Assembly: GCF_005146945.1 (NCBI RefSeq)
Contig: NZ_SWMS01000005.1
Location: forward strand, 1-64,000
Direction of reading: 5' to 3'
Length of the DNA: 64,000 bases
Source: Prauserella endophytica
GTDB taxonomy: Bacteria > Actinomycetota > Actinomycetes > Mycobacteriales > Pseudonocardiaceae
Below are positions 36,865-45,685 of the stretch, piece by piece. Position 1 is the stretch's first letter. Every line of letters begins with the position of its first letter. The position numbers and the translations under genes are program-made. A model generated the notes under the pieces. It had not been told where the DNA came from and made no database searches. It saw only the letters and a program-made list of their open reading frames with translations.

Positions 36865-37335
36865 TCAGTGCTCGCGGTTCAGATAGTTGTAGACCGTGAA
36901 GCGCGTGACGCCGAGCGTTTCCGCCACCGCGGCCACCGATTTCCTGAGCTGGAAGGCGCCCCGCTCCTCGAGCAGCCGCACCGCTCGCTGCTTGCCGGGC
37001 CGGTCCAGCTCCCGCAGTGGGGAGCCGAGTTCGGCCTCCACCTCGCGCACCATCCGGTCGAGCACGCTGCCCGGTTCGGACGGCGTCGCGCCGTTTTCGC
37101 CGGGCCGCTGGATGCGCAGCGTCAGGCGCGTCGCGCCGCCGTCGAGTGCGGCCCGCACGATCGCGGGCAGCGCGTCGAGCAGCGCGTCCGCATCCCCCCT
37201 CGCCGACGTGCCGAGCGGGCCGAAGTCGGTGCTCAGGCCCGCGTGGCCGGCGGCCCGCATGGCCTCGACCGCGTGCGCGGGCGGCTCCCCCTCGCCCCGG
37301 AACGGCTCGCTCGTGAACTCCGCTTCCAGCTCCAC
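36865..37335 (-). CDS. HTH_22 (YheO-type) regulator with an N-terminal thiamine-binding-like domain
   Basis: In this 156-residue protein the C-terminal third (ERGAFQLRKSVAAVAETLGVTRFTVYNYLNRE) is a YheO/DauR-type HTH. The N-terminal 75 residues (LEAEFTSEPFRGEGEPPAHA ... GLSTDFGPLGTSARGDADALLDALPAIV) resemble the small MTH1187/YkoF ferredoxin-like thiamine-binding fold rather than the usual PAS-like YheO domain; this resemblance is by eye only. It sits upstream of, and co-oriented with, the urate operon, and divergent from hyi-glxR-gcl, so it could control both. The ligand is unknown. Confidence 0.7.
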   Translation of the reverse strand: MELEAEFTSEPFRGEGEPPAHAVEAMRAAGHAGLSTDFGPLGTSARGDADALLDALPAIVRAALDGGATRLTLRIQRPGENGATPSEPGSVLDRMVREVEAELGSPLRELDRPGKQRAVRLLEERGAFQLRKSVAAVAETLGVTRFTVYNYLNREH

Positions 37336-37398
37336 GCCTGCAACGTATCTCCCGTCCGGACCGTTGACGAGGCCAGGATCACATCGCTACTGTCATAG

Positions 37399-37429
37399 TA
37401 CGAAAACTTACTTCCACAATACGAAAAAC
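37399..37429. promoter_or_regulatory. TACGAAAA direct repeats upstream of hyi
   Basis: TACGAAAAC starts at 37399 and TACGAAAAA at 37420, spaced 21 bp (two turns). They lie 36-66 bases upstream of the hyi ATG, in the divergent space with the HTH_22 regulator. The whole block is markedly AT-rich. Regulation by that protein is inference. Confidence 0.5.
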
Positions 37430-37464
37430 TAGCGTAAACGGGCAAAGCCAGAAAGCGTGGTCCC

Positions 37465-38289
37465 ATGTCCGAACGAACCGGCGCACGGCACGACCTGCGC
37501 TACGACATCAACCTGTCCATGCTGTTCACCGAGCTGCCGCTGCTGCGGCGGCCCGCCGCCGCGCGCGCCGCGGGGTTCACCGCCATCGAGTTCTGGTGGC
37601 CGTTCACCGTCGCGGTGCCCGCGGACGCCGAGGTCGACGCGTTCGTGACCGCGGTGAACGACGCCGGGGTCCAGCTCGTCGGGCTGAACTTCTTCGCGGG
37701 TGACATGCCAGCGGGCGACCGGGGGCTGGTGTCCTGGGTGGGCAGGGAGTCCGAGTTCCGCGACAGCGCCGACGTGGCGCTGGGCATCGCCGAACGGCTC
37801 GGCTGCCGCACCTTCAACGCCCTGTACGGCAACCGGCTCGACGGCGTCGAGCCCGCCGAGCAGGACGAGCTCGCCCTGTCCACCCTGGACCAGCTGGCCA
37901 CCGCGGCGGCGGGCCAGGACGCGCAGGTGGTGCTGGAGCCGCTCTCCGGCGCGCCTCGCTACCCGCTGCTCACCGCGGCCGACGCGCTCGCGGTGATCGA
38001 CAAGGTCGGCAGGCCGAACGTCACGCTGCTCGCCGACTTCTACCACCTCGCCGTCAACGGCGATGACGTCGCGGCCGTGATCGCCGAGCACACCGGGCGC
38101 ATCGGGCACGTGCAGATCGCCGACGCCCCAGGTCGCGGCGAGCCCGGCAGCGGGGAGCTAGACCTCGACGGGCACCTCGCCGCGGTCGAGGCCGCCGGGT
38201 ACACCGGCTGGGTGGGTATCGAGTACAAGCCGACCAGCGACAGCGAGACGTCCCTTGCCTGGCTGCCGCGCGAGAGGAGGGCAGCGTGA
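37465..38289 (+). CDS. hyi: hydroxypyruvate isomerase
   Basis: The 274-residue TIM-barrel enzyme is of the Hyi/OtnI type. LRYDINLSMLFTELP opens the barrel, FTAIEFWWPF and LVGLNFFAGDMPAGDRG follow, and metal-ligand glutamates appear in VVLEPLS and VGIEYKP. It interconverts hydroxypyruvate and tartronate semialdehyde and commonly accompanies gcl and glxR. The stop overlaps the next GTG. Confidence 0.93.
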   Translation: MSERTGARHDLRYDINLSMLFTELPLLRRPAAARAAGFTAIEFWWPFTVAVPADAEVDAFVTAVNDAGVQLVGLNFFAGDMPAGDRGLVSWVGRESEFRDSADVALGIAERLGCRTFNALYGNRLDGVEPAEQDELALSTLDQLATAAAGQDAQVVLEPLSGAPRYPLLTAADALAVIDKVGRPNVTLLADFYHLAVNGDDVAAVIAEHTGRIGHVQIADAPGRGEPGSGELDLDGHLAAVEAAGYTGWVGIEYKPTSDSETSLAWLPRERRAA

Positions 38290-39161
38290 AGATCGCTTTC
38301 ATCGGCCTCGGCATCATGGGCATGCCGATGGCGAAGCACCTGGTGGCAGCGGGGCACACCGTCAGCGGCTACAACCGTAGCCGGGCCAAGGTGGACGAGT
38401 TCGCCGCCGACGGCGGCACCGCCGCGGCCTCGGTCACCGACGCCGTCCAGGGCGCCGACGTCGTGATCACCATGCTGCCCAACCACCCCGAGGTGGAGGA
38501 GGTCGTGCTCGGCCAGGGCGGCGTGCTGGAGTCGGCCGAACCGGGCGCGCTGCTCATCGACATGAGCACCATCCGGCCGGAGACGTCCATCGCCATCGCC
38601 GAGGCCGCCCGGGACAAGAACGTGCGGGTGCTCGACGCGCCGGTCTCCGGCGGCGAGGCCGGGGCCAAGCAGGCCGCGCTGTCGATCATGGTCGGCGGCG
38701 AGGAGGCCGACTTCGCCGCGGCAAGGCCGGTCTTCGAGGCGCTGGGCAAGACGGTCGTGCACGTCGGCCCCCATGGAGCGGGCCAGGTGGTGAAGGCCGC
38801 CAACCAGCTCGTGGTCGGCGGCATCTACGGGCTGGTCAGCGAGGCCATCGTGCTCATGGAGGCCTCCGGCGTCGACGCCAAGACCGGCCTCGACGTGCTC
38901 GCCGGAGGGCTCGCCGCCAACCGCATCCTCGACCTCAAGCGCGAGTCGATGGTGGCGCGGCAGTTCCAGCCGGGCTTCCGCATCGACCTGCACCACAAGG
39001 ACATGGGCATCGCCACCGACGCCGCCAGGCAGGCCGACGTGGCACTGCCCATGACCGGGCTCGTCGCCCAGCTGCTCGCCGCCGCGCGGGCCATGGGCCA
39101 CGGCTCGCTCGACCACTCCGCCCTGCTCAAGGTGGTCGAGCAGCTGTCCGGCCGCGCCTGA
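38286..39161 (+). CDS. glxR: tartronate semialdehyde reductase (2-hydroxy-3-oxopropionate reductase)
   Basis: This 291-residue beta-hydroxyacid dehydrogenase starts with the Rossmann motif FIGLGIMGMPMAKHL. It has the substrate loop DAPVSGGEAGAKQAALSIMVGG (DAPVSGG), and the catalytic lysine lies in VVKAANQLVV. It reduces tartronate semialdehyde to glycerate. Coupled to hyi by a GTGA overlap and followed by gcl, it completes the glyoxylate-to-glycerate route. Glycerate kinase is not in the window. Confidence 0.94.
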   Translation: MKIAFIGLGIMGMPMAKHLVAAGHTVSGYNRSRAKVDEFAADGGTAAASVTDAVQGADVVITMLPNHPEVEEVVLGQGGVLESAEPGALLIDMSTIRPETSIAIAEAARDKNVRVLDAPVSGGEAGAKQAALSIMVGGEEADFAAARPVFEALGKTVVHVGPHGAGQVVKAANQLVVGGIYGLVSEAIVLMEASGVDAKTGLDVLAGGLAANRILDLKRESMVARQFQPGFRIDLHHKDMGIATDAARQADVALPMTGLVAQLLAAARAMGHGSLDHSALLKVVEQLSGRA

Positions 39162-39249
39162 CGCGGCCCACTTCTCACAGGTCACGGGCGGCCGTACCAC
39201 GCCGGCAAGCACAGGGACGGCCGCCCGCTCCCCGAAAGGTGTGTACATC

Positions 39250-40950
39250 ATGCCGAAGGTTCCTGTCATGCAGGCCGTCGTCGACGTGCTGATTTCCGAG
39301 GGCGTCGACACCGCGTTCGGCTGCCCGGGCGCCGCGATCCTCCCGCTGTACCAGGCGATGCAGGGCAGCGGGATCGAGCACCTCGTGGTCCGCCACGAGG
39401 AGGGCGCCACCCACATGGCCGACGGCTGGTCGCGCACCACCGGCAACGTCGGCGTCGCGATCGGCACGTCGGGGCCCGCGGGCACCAACATGATCACCGG
39501 CCTCTACACCGCGCAGGCCGACTCGATCCCGATCCTGTGCATCACCGGGCAGGCGGTGTCGACGAAGCTGCACCAGGAGGCGTTCCAGGCGGTCGACATC
39601 GTGGAGATCGCCAAGCCCGTGACGAAGTGGGCCGTGCAGGTCAAGGAGGCCGCGCAGGCGCCGTGGATCTTCCGCGAGGCGTTCCGGATCGCGCGCTCGG
39701 GCAGGCCCGGTCCGGTACTCATCGATCTGCCGCTCGACGTGCAGAAGCAGGAGATCGAGTGGGACGCCTCGATCGACGCGCCGTTCCCCGTGGTGACTCC
39801 CGCCCCATCGCCGGCGCGGGTCGAGCGGGCGCTGGACCTGCTGCTTGCGGCCGAGCGGCCGCTGATCCTCGCGGGCGGCGGAGTCACGCTGGGCGAGGCG
39901 AGCGAGCCGCTGCGCGCGGTCGCCGAGCGGCTCGGCGTGCCCGTGGGCGTGACGCTCATGGGCAAGGGCAGCTTCCCCGAGGACCACCCGCTGTTCGCCG
40001 GGATGGCGGGGATACAGACGTCGCAGCGGTGGGCCAACGCGGCGTTCCTGGAGGCCGACCTGGTGCTGGCGCTCGGCGCGCGCTTCGGCGACCGGCACAC
40101 GGGCGCGCTCGACGTCTACCGAGGCGACCGGAAGTTCATCCACGTCGACATCGAGCCGACGCAGATCGGCAAGGTGTTCGGCCCCGACCTCGGTGTGGTG
40201 TCCGACAGCAGGGCGTTCCTGGAGGCCCTGCTCGCGGCGGCCGACGAACGGGGCGCGCCGATCGACCCGAGGGTGCCCGTGTGGGTCAACCGGATCGCGG
40301 AGCTCAAGCGGGAGCTGCCGAGGCGGGAGGACTTCGACACGGTGCCGATCAAGGCCCCGAGGGTGTTCAAGGAGATCAACGAGCTCTACGGCGAGGACAC
40401 CTACTTCGTCACCGCGATCGGGCTGTACCAGATCTGGTCGGGCCAGTTCCAGCGCGCGCACAGGCCGAGGCACTACCAGGTGTGCGGGCAGGCGGGCCCG
40501 CTCGGCTGGGAGATCCCGGCCGCGATCGGGGTCAAGAAGGCGCGCCCCGACGCCGAGGTGGTGGGCGTGGTCGGCGACTACTCGTTCCAGTTCCTGGTGG
40601 AGGAGCTGGCCGTGGCGGCGCAGTACGAAGTGCCGTTCGTGCTGATCATGCTCAACAACGAGTACCTGGGGCTCATCCGGCAGGCCGAGCTCGGCTACGA
40701 CATGAACTTCCAGGTGGATCTGCACTACGACGAGTACGGCACGGACAACGTGAAGATCATGGAGGCCTACGGCTGCTCTGGCACGCGCGTCGTGGAGCCG
40801 TCGGAGATCCGCGGCTCGCTGGAATGGGCGCGCAAGGAGGCGGATCGCACGGGCCGCCCGGTGCTCGTGGAGATCATGATCGAGCGCGAGGCGAATGCCT
40901 CGATGGGCACCGCTCTCGACAACGTCAAGGAGTTCGAACCCACGCCGTGA
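39250..40950 (+). CDS. gcl: glyoxylate carboligase (ThDP enzyme)
   Basis: The 566-residue enzyme joins two glyoxylates to tartronate semialdehyde and CO2. It has the three ThDP-enzyme domains: PYR (CPGAAILPLY, LGTSGPAGTNMI here as IGTSGPAGTNM), central (IHVDIEPTQIGKVFGPDLG) and PP (CGQAGPLGWEIPAA, VGDYSFQFLVEELAV, MLNNEYLGLIRQAE). Unusually, residue 50 is Glu (RHEEGATHMADG); E. coli Gcl is known for having Val at this cofactor-activating position. Start ATG 39250 has GAAAGG ten bases upstream; GTG 39241 is too close to it. A generic acetolactate synthase-like role cannot be excluded, but the operon context supports Gcl. Confidence 0.87.
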   Translation: MPKVPVMQAVVDVLISEGVDTAFGCPGAAILPLYQAMQGSGIEHLVVRHEEGATHMADGWSRTTGNVGVAIGTSGPAGTNMITGLYTAQADSIPILCITGQAVSTKLHQEAFQAVDIVEIAKPVTKWAVQVKEAAQAPWIFREAFRIARSGRPGPVLIDLPLDVQKQEIEWDASIDAPFPVVTPAPSPARVERALDLLLAAERPLILAGGGVTLGEASEPLRAVAERLGVPVGVTLMGKGSFPEDHPLFAGMAGIQTSQRWANAAFLEADLVLALGARFGDRHTGALDVYRGDRKFIHVDIEPTQIGKVFGPDLGVVSDSRAFLEALLAAADERGAPIDPRVPVWVNRIAELKRELPRREDFDTVPIKAPRVFKEINELYGEDTYFVTAIGLYQIWSGQFQRAHRPRHYQVCGQAGPLGWEIPAAIGVKKARPDAEVVGVVGDYSFQFLVEELAVAAQYEVPFVLIMLNNEYLGLIRQAELGYDMNFQVDLHYDEYGTDNVKIMEAYGCSGTRVVEPSEIRGSLEWARKEADRTGRPVLVEIMIEREANASMGTALDNVKEFEPTP

Positions 40951-40969
40951 CCGGAGCCCTCACCCGTCT

Positions 40970-41022
40970 GCAGTGAAGGCCACCATGCCTGCGTTCAACG
41001 CAGTGAAGGTGGCCTTCACTGC
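40970..41022. repeat. inverted repeat, ATGCC subfamily, in the gcl-xre convergent gap
   Basis: Left arm 40970-40993, loop TTCAA and right arm 40999-41022 are base-for-base the same as the 32253 copy, including the altered CCATGCCTGCG in the left arm. Flanking bases (CTGCAG at both outer ends) form a further short match. It lies between convergent genes. Confidence 0.9.
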
Positions 41023-41027
41023 AGTCG

Positions 41028-41618
41028 TCACGGAAGGTTGACCCACACGGCTACCGCGGGGATGTCGCCTGCGTTGCGGACGCGGTGCGGGGTCGTTGAG
41101 GGGAACCGGATCGAGTCGCCGGGGCCCAGTTCGTAGTGGTCGAAGCCGAGGTCGACGGTCAGCGTGCCGGACAGCACGCTGCCCAGCTCGTGCCCGTTGT
41201 GCCGCAGGTACTCGCCGTCCTGGCTGGAGGTGGACCCCGGCGGGTAGGTCGACTCGTAGATCTCCACGCCCGGGATGGGCGTCGCGGTGAGCCTGCGGTA
41301 CTCCACGCCGTGGCCGAGCGAGATCGCGGGCACCTCGCCCGCCCTCGTCACCACCACCTCGTCGGACCCGGCCGCGGGCTCCTCGGGTTCGGGCGCCGCT
41401 TCGCCGAACGCCGCCGCCAGCGGCACCTCCAGGATCGACACGATCTGGAACAGCCGCGTCACCGACGGCCGCATCTTGCCCCGTTCCATCTGCGACAGCG
41501 CGCTCGGGCTGACGCCGAGCTCGCCTGCGAGCGCGCGCAGCGACATCCCGCGTTCGATGCGGAGTGCCCTGATGCGGGCCCCGAGTTCCTCGTCGTCGGG
41601 CGGCGCGCCGGGGAGCAT
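41028..41618 (-). CDS. XRE-cupin transcriptional regulator
   Basis: The 196-residue protein has an N-terminal HTH (LGARIRALRIERGMSLRALA ... VSPSALSQMERGKMRPS) and a C-terminal cupin barrel (HNGHELGSVLSGTLTVDLG, GDSIRFPSTTPHRV). Such proteins (PuuR/SutR-like) sense small carboxylates or amines. It is divergent from allantoinase, with 79 bases between starts, so it probably regulates allB-alc. TTCAC occurs twice in that space (near 41652 and 41672), and GAAG-gaa-CTTC lies near 41640; none is a decisive operator. Confidence 0.85.
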   Translation of the reverse strand: MLPGAPPDDEELGARIRALRIERGMSLRALAGELGVSPSALSQMERGKMRPSVTRLFQIVSILEVPLAAAFGEAAPEPEEPAAGSDEVVVTRAGEVPAISLGHGVEYRRLTATPIPGVEIYESTYPPGSTSSQDGEYLRHNGHELGSVLSGTLTVDLGFDHYELGPGDSIRFPSTTPHRVRNAGDIPAVAVWVNLP

Positions 41619-41697
41619 GCGTCGCAGTCTACGCCGGATGAAGGAACTTCTTCACGGGTGTTCAGTTATGGCTTCACACTCGCTACGCTGGTGAGCC

Positions 41698-43026
41698 ATG
41701 GACCTGGTGCTGCGAGCGCGAAGGGCGATCACCGCCGACGGCGAGACCGCCTGCGCCGTCGGCGTCCGGGACGGCCGGATCGTCGTCGTCGAGCCCTACG
41801 ACACCGCGCTCGTCGGTGACCAGCTGGTGGAGCTGGGCGCCGACGAGGTGCTCCTGCCCGGGCTCGTCGACAGCCACGTCCACGTCAACGACCCCGGCCG
41901 CAGCGAGTGGGAGGGCTTCGAGACGGCCACGCGCGCGGCGGCCGCGGGCGGGGTAACCACGATCGTCGACATGCCGCTCAACAGCCTTCCGCCGACGGTC
42001 GACGTCGCCGCGCTGGAGGTCAAGCGCAAGACCGCGCTCGGCCGCGTGCACGTCGATGTCGGCTTCTGGGGCGGCGCGATCCCCGGCAACGCCGCGCAGC
42101 TGCGCCCGCTGCACGACGCGGGCGTGTTCGGCTTCAAGAGCTTCCTGCTGCACTCCGGCGTCGACGAGTTCCCCCCGCTCGACACCGAGGGGCTGGAGGA
42201 GGCGATGCGGGTCCTGCGCGAGTTCGACGGGCTGCTGATCGTGCACGCGGAGGACGCCGAAACGATCGACCGCGCGCCCAACCCGCACGGCCCGCACTAC
42301 AGCGGCTTCCTCGCCTCGCGCCCGCCAGAGGCCGAGCACGCCGCGATCGCCAGGGTGCTCGAACTGGCCAGGCGCACCGGGGCCCGCGTGCACATCCTGC
42401 ACCTCGCGTCGGCGCGGGCCCTGCCACTGATCGCCGAGGCCAAACGCGACGGCGTGGCGGTCACCGCCGAGACGTGCCCCCACTACCTGAGCTTCACGGC
42501 CGAGGAGATCGGTGACGGCGCCACGCAGTTCAAGTGCTGCCCGCCGATCCGCGAGGCCGCCAACCGCGAGCTGCTGTGGCGGGGACTCGCCGAGGGCGTG
42601 CTCGACTGCGTCGTCAGCGACCACTCGCCGTGCACGCCCGAGCTGAAGCGCTTCGACAGCGGCGATTTCGGCGAGGCGTGGGGCGGGATCGCGGGCCTGC
42701 AGGTGGGGCTGCCAGCCGTGTGGACGGGCGCGCGGCAGCGCGGCTTCGGCCTCGCCGACGTGGTGCGCTGGATGGCGCACGGACCCGCAGCGCAGGCCGG
42801 GCTCCCGCGCAAGGGGCACCTCGCGGCGGGCTACGACGCCGACTTCTGCGTGTTCGCCCCCGACGAGGCGTTCGTCGTGGACGCCGCGAAGCTGCGGCAC
42901 CGCAACGCCGTAAGCGCCTACCACGACCGGCCGCTGGCCGGGGTCGTGCGGAGCACGTGGCTGCGCGGAGCACAGGTGACCGGGCGGTCGCCGCACGGGC
43001 GGCTGCTGACGAGGGGAGAGCGGTGA
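41698..43026 (+). CDS. allB: allantoinase
   Basis: The 442-residue cyclic amidohydrolase opens allantoin to allantoate. Zinc ligands and the carboxylated lysine are visible: DSHVHVND (H60, H62), GFKSFL (K147), IVHAED (H183), ILHLAS and the catalytic aspartate in [18 protein letters not shown] and [11 protein letters not shown] are typical allantoinase stretches. Its stop overlaps the GTG of allantoicase. Confidence 0.95.
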   Translation: MDLVLRARRAITADGETACAVGVRDGRIVVVEPYDTALVGDQLVELGADEVLLPGLVDSHVHVNDPGRSEWEGFETATRAAAAGGVTTIVDMPLNSLPPTVDVAALEVKRKTALGRVHVDVGFWGGAIPGNAAQLRPLHDAGVFGFKSFLLHSGVDEFPPLDTEGLEEAMRVLREFDGLLIVHAEDAETIDRAPNPHGPHYSGFLASRPPEAEHAAIARVLELARRTGARVHILHLASARALPLIAEAKRDGVAVTAETCPHYLSFTAEEIGDGATQFKCCPPIREAANRELLWRGLAEGVLDCVVSDHSPCTPELKRFDSGDFGEAWGGIAGLQVGLPAVWTGARQRGFGLADVVRWMAHGPAAQAGLPRKGHLAAGYDADFCVFAPDEAFVVDAAKLRHRNAVSAYHDRPLAGVVRSTWLRGAQVTGRSPHGRLLTRGER

Positions 43027-44021
43027 ACGACCGTCCGGAGTGGACTCAGCTGACCGACCTGGCCTCCCGCCGCTTCGGGGGCACCGTCATGTGGGCGAGC
43101 GACGAGCTGTTCGCCGAGAAGGAGAACCTCGTCAACCCGTGGCGGCCGCGGCACCAGCCGGAGACGTTCGGCCCGAAGGGGCAGCTCTACGACGGCTGGG
43201 AGACCCGCAGGCACCGCGAACCCGGCGACGACCAGGCGATCCTGCGCCTCGGGCTGCCCGGCGCGGTTACCGGCGTGGTGGTGGACACCGCGTTCTTCAA
43301 GGGCAACTACCCGCCTTTCGTCACGGTCGAGGCGCTCGCCGCGGAGGGCTACCCGAGCGTGGCCGAACTGTCCGGAATGGACTGGGACGTGCTCGTCGAC
43401 CACGAGCCGGTGGCGGGCGACGCGGAGAACTTCTTCACCGTCGGCTCGCGGAAGCGCTACACCCACACCCGGCTCACCATGCACCCCGACGGCGGGGTCG
43501 CGCGGCTGCGCGTGCACGGCGACGTGATCCCCGACCCGCGGCTGCTCGACCCTGGCGCGCTCGATCTCGCCGCGCTGGAGAACGGAGCGGTGTGCACCGG
43601 GTGCAGCGACATGTTCTACTCGTCGCCCGCGAACATGCTCGCGCCCGGGCTCGCCGCCAACCAGGCCGAGGGCTGGGAGACCGCGCGCAGGCGTGACGGC
43701 GGCAACGACTGGGCGGTGATCCGCCTCGCGGGGGCGGGCAGGGTGCGCTTCGCCGAGTTCGACACCAGCAACCTGCGGGGCAACGCGCCGGGCTGGGTGA
43801 CACTGAGCGGCTCGGCGGATGGGCACACGTGGTTCGAGCTGTTGCCGAGGACCCGCCTGCAGCCCGACACCCGGCACCGGTTCGCCGTCCCGGAACCGCG
43901 CGAGGCCGCCCACGTCCGGCTCGACATCCACCCCGACGGCGGCATGGCGCGCCTGCGGCTGTTCGGTGCGCTGACCGATCAGGGCCTCGCCGACCTGGTG
44001 AGCCGCTTCGAGGAGAGCTGA
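43023..44021 (+). CDS. alc: allantoicase
   Basis: The 332-residue enzyme hydrolyses allantoate to ureidoglycolate and urea. It consists of two jelly-roll repeats: each has DGWETxRRR ([11 protein letters not shown] near 58 and [20 protein letters not shown] near 220), a GN-containing loop ([16 protein letters not shown]) and HPDGGxARLR ([14 protein letters not shown] and [14 protein letters not shown]). Start GTG 43023 overlaps the allB stop. Ureidoglycolate lyase and urease, needed to release glyoxylate and ammonia, are not in the window. Confidence 0.95.
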   Translation: MNDRPEWTQLTDLASRRFGGTVMWASDELFAEKENLVNPWRPRHQPETFGPKGQLYDGWETRRHREPGDDQAILRLGLPGAVTGVVVDTAFFKGNYPPFVTVEALAAEGYPSVAELSGMDWDVLVDHEPVAGDAENFFTVGSRKRYTHTRLTMHPDGGVARLRVHGDVIPDPRLLDPGALDLAALENGAVCTGCSDMFYSSPANMLAPGLAANQAEGWETARRRDGGNDWAVIRLAGAGRVRFAEFDTSNLRGNAPGWVTLSGSADGHTWFELLPRTRLQPDTRHRFAVPEPREAAHVRLDIHPDGGMARLRLFGALTDQGLADLVSRFEES

Positions 44022-44042
44022 CCCCTTCCTGCCCAGTCGACT

Positions 44043-44150
44043 GCAGTGAAGGCCACCATGCCTGCGCCCACCCGTCTCCCGCCACCACCCAAACGGAGGC
44101 GCTCCGCGCCGCTGTGTTCGATTCCACGCAGTGAAGGTGGCCTTCACTGC
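44043..44150. repeat. ATGCC-subfamily inverted repeat with a 60-base loop
   Basis: Left arm 44043-44066 and right arm 44127-44150 match the 32253 and 40970 copies, but the 5-base loop is replaced by 60 bases (44067-44126) with no similarity to anything else in the window. It lies between convergent alc and the FhuF-like gene. Confidence 0.85.
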
Positions 44151-44165
44151 GGCCGCGGTACCGCC

Positions 44166-44780
44166 TCAGCCGAGGAGGGCCCGGATGCGTTGTTCTCGGT
44201 CGGCGGGCGTCTGGCGGGGGCAGCTCGCGCACTTCTCGCCCCCTGTCGCCTCGTAGATGAGGCAGCACGATGAGCGCCGGACCACCTCGTGCGGTCCGAT
44301 GTGGACATACCGGGGCGGCGGCATCCGGTGGCCGATCGAGGCGGCGAGCGGGGCCGCGAGGTCGGTCCGCCCCGCCCACAGCAACCTGGTGCCGATCGAG
44401 TCGGCGGCGATCGCCCACAGCGAGCGCGTGGTCGCCCCGGACACGTGTGCGATCATCTCCACGATCCGGTCGAGAGCGTCGCCCAGCGCGCCGCCGAGAG
44501 CGGTGAGGTCGTCGCCGAGCATGCGCTCGGAGCGCGCGTCAAGGTACCGGCCGTCGGGATGCATCGTGAACGTGACGGCCTCCAGCGCGGGATCGAGCGC
44601 GGTGCCCGTGCGCGCGAACGACTCCAGCGACGGGCCGACGAGCACCGACGACGCCGAGTACCACCGGATCGTGCCCAGCACCCGTTCGCTCGCCCGGCCG
44701 TACAGGTTCGCCGCGCCCTTCAGGTCCTCGCGCAGCCACGCGGGATCGGCGAGCACCGTCGCCGGCACCTCGACGCTCAT
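44166..44780 (-). CDS. FhuF-like (2Fe-2S) protein
   Basis: The 204-residue protein ends in the FhuF-type cluster motif SSCCLIYEATGGEKCASCPR, that is CC-x10-C-x2-C. The upstream part matches the loose ferric-siderophore-reductase fold (LYGRASERVLGTIRWYSASSVLVGP split over 27-49; VTFTMHPDGRYLDARSE). FhuF reduces ferric iron released from hydroxamate siderophores. No siderophore gene is adjacent, so the substrate is unknown. Start ATG 44780 overlaps the stop of the methyltransferase gene, giving a two-gene operon. Confidence 0.8.
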   Translation of the reverse strand: MSVEVPATVLADPAWLREDLKGAANLYGRASERVLGTIRWYSASSVLVGPSLESFARTGTALDPALEAVTFTMHPDGRYLDARSERMLGDDLTALGGALGDALDRIVEMIAHVSGATTRSLWAIAADSIGTRLLWAGRTDLAAPLAASIGHRMPPPRYVHIGPHEVVRRSSCCLIYEATGGEKCASCPRQTPADREQRIRALLG

Positions 44781-45631
44781 GGCAGCCTGCGGTAGGTCGA
44801 CACGGAGAACGCCGTGGTGACGTCCATGGCCTCGGTGAGCGAGCCGAGCCGGTCGGCGAGCCCGCCGCGGTGCAGGTGGTGGGCGTTCGGGCCCATCAGC
44901 ACCGCCCTGCGCACGTCGTCGGGGCCGAGCTTCACCGTGCCCCCGCACTGCCTCCTGCCGACGAGCTCGAAACCGTCGGCCAGTGCCGCGTCGAGGCGCT
45001 GCTCCTTGTCCTCGCCGATGTCGAGCAGGTCCAGCTTCCGGGACAGCTCGCCCAGATGGCCGCTGCCGGGGGAGGCGACCACCACCGTGCCGCCCGGCCG
45101 CAGCACCCGGTGGAACTCTGCGGCGTTGCGCGGCGCGAAGACGTTGAGCACGGTGTCGGCGACGCCGGAGCCCACCGGCCACGGCTCCCAGAGATTCCAC
45201 ACGGCAGCCCCGATCCTCACGTGGGCCTTCGCCGCGCGGCGCAGGGCGGGCGCCGACACGTCGAGCGCCAGGCCCTCCGCGCCGGGCAACGCGTCGAGCA
45301 CCTTCGCCAGGTAATAACCGGTGCCTGCCCCCGCGTCGACCACGAGGCCGCCCGTCGCCTGCTCGGCGAGGGCCTCCGCCAGCGGCGCGTAGAAACCCGC
45401 GGCGAGGAACTCGGCCCGCGCGGCCACCATCTCGGCCGTGTCGGCGGTGCCCGCGGCCACCTTCGCGTGCAGCAGGTTCACGTAGCCCTGCCTCGCGAGG
45501 TCGAACGAATGGAGCCGCTCGCATCGCAGCGTGTGACCGGCGAGCTCCACGCCGCCGCCACAGACGGAGCAGCGCAGCGCCGCCAGCACAGCGGACGGTA
45601 GCGGTTTCGCAGTCGTTTCAGGCGAGGTCAC
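44777..45631 (-). CDS. RlmA/TlrB-type 23S rRNA guanine methyltransferase
   Basis: The 284-residue SAM-dependent methyltransferase has an N-terminal zinc finger (LRCSVCGGGVELAGHTLRCERLHSFD: C-x2-C, later C-x3-H) followed by QGYVNLL. The SAM site is VVDAGAGTGYYL. The acidic/aromatic motif region has NVFAPRNAAEFHRVLRPGG. These features identify the RlmA family methylating G745/G748 of 23S rRNA, a family that includes the tylosin-resistance enzyme TlrB. Start GTG 45631 is preferred; a GTG at 45676 would add 15 poorly conserved residues. It is divergent from amt. Confidence 0.82.
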   Translation of the reverse strand: MTSPETTAKPLPSAVLAALRCSVCGGGVELAGHTLRCERLHSFDLARQGYVNLLHAKVAAGTADTAEMVAARAEFLAAGFYAPLAEALAEQATGGLVVDAGAGTGYYLAKVLDALPGAEGLALDVSAPALRRAAKAHVRIGAAVWNLWEPWPVGSGVADTVLNVFAPRNAAEFHRVLRPGGTVVVASPGSGHLGELSRKLDLLDIGEDKEQRLDAALADGFELVGRRQCGGTVKLGPDDVRRAVLMGPNAHHLHRGGLADRLGSLTEAMDVTTAFSVSTYRRLP

Positions 45632-45685
45632 GCCTGCTATTCGACCACGACGTTTCGCATCCGGACGAATCGGCACAGGTCACGG

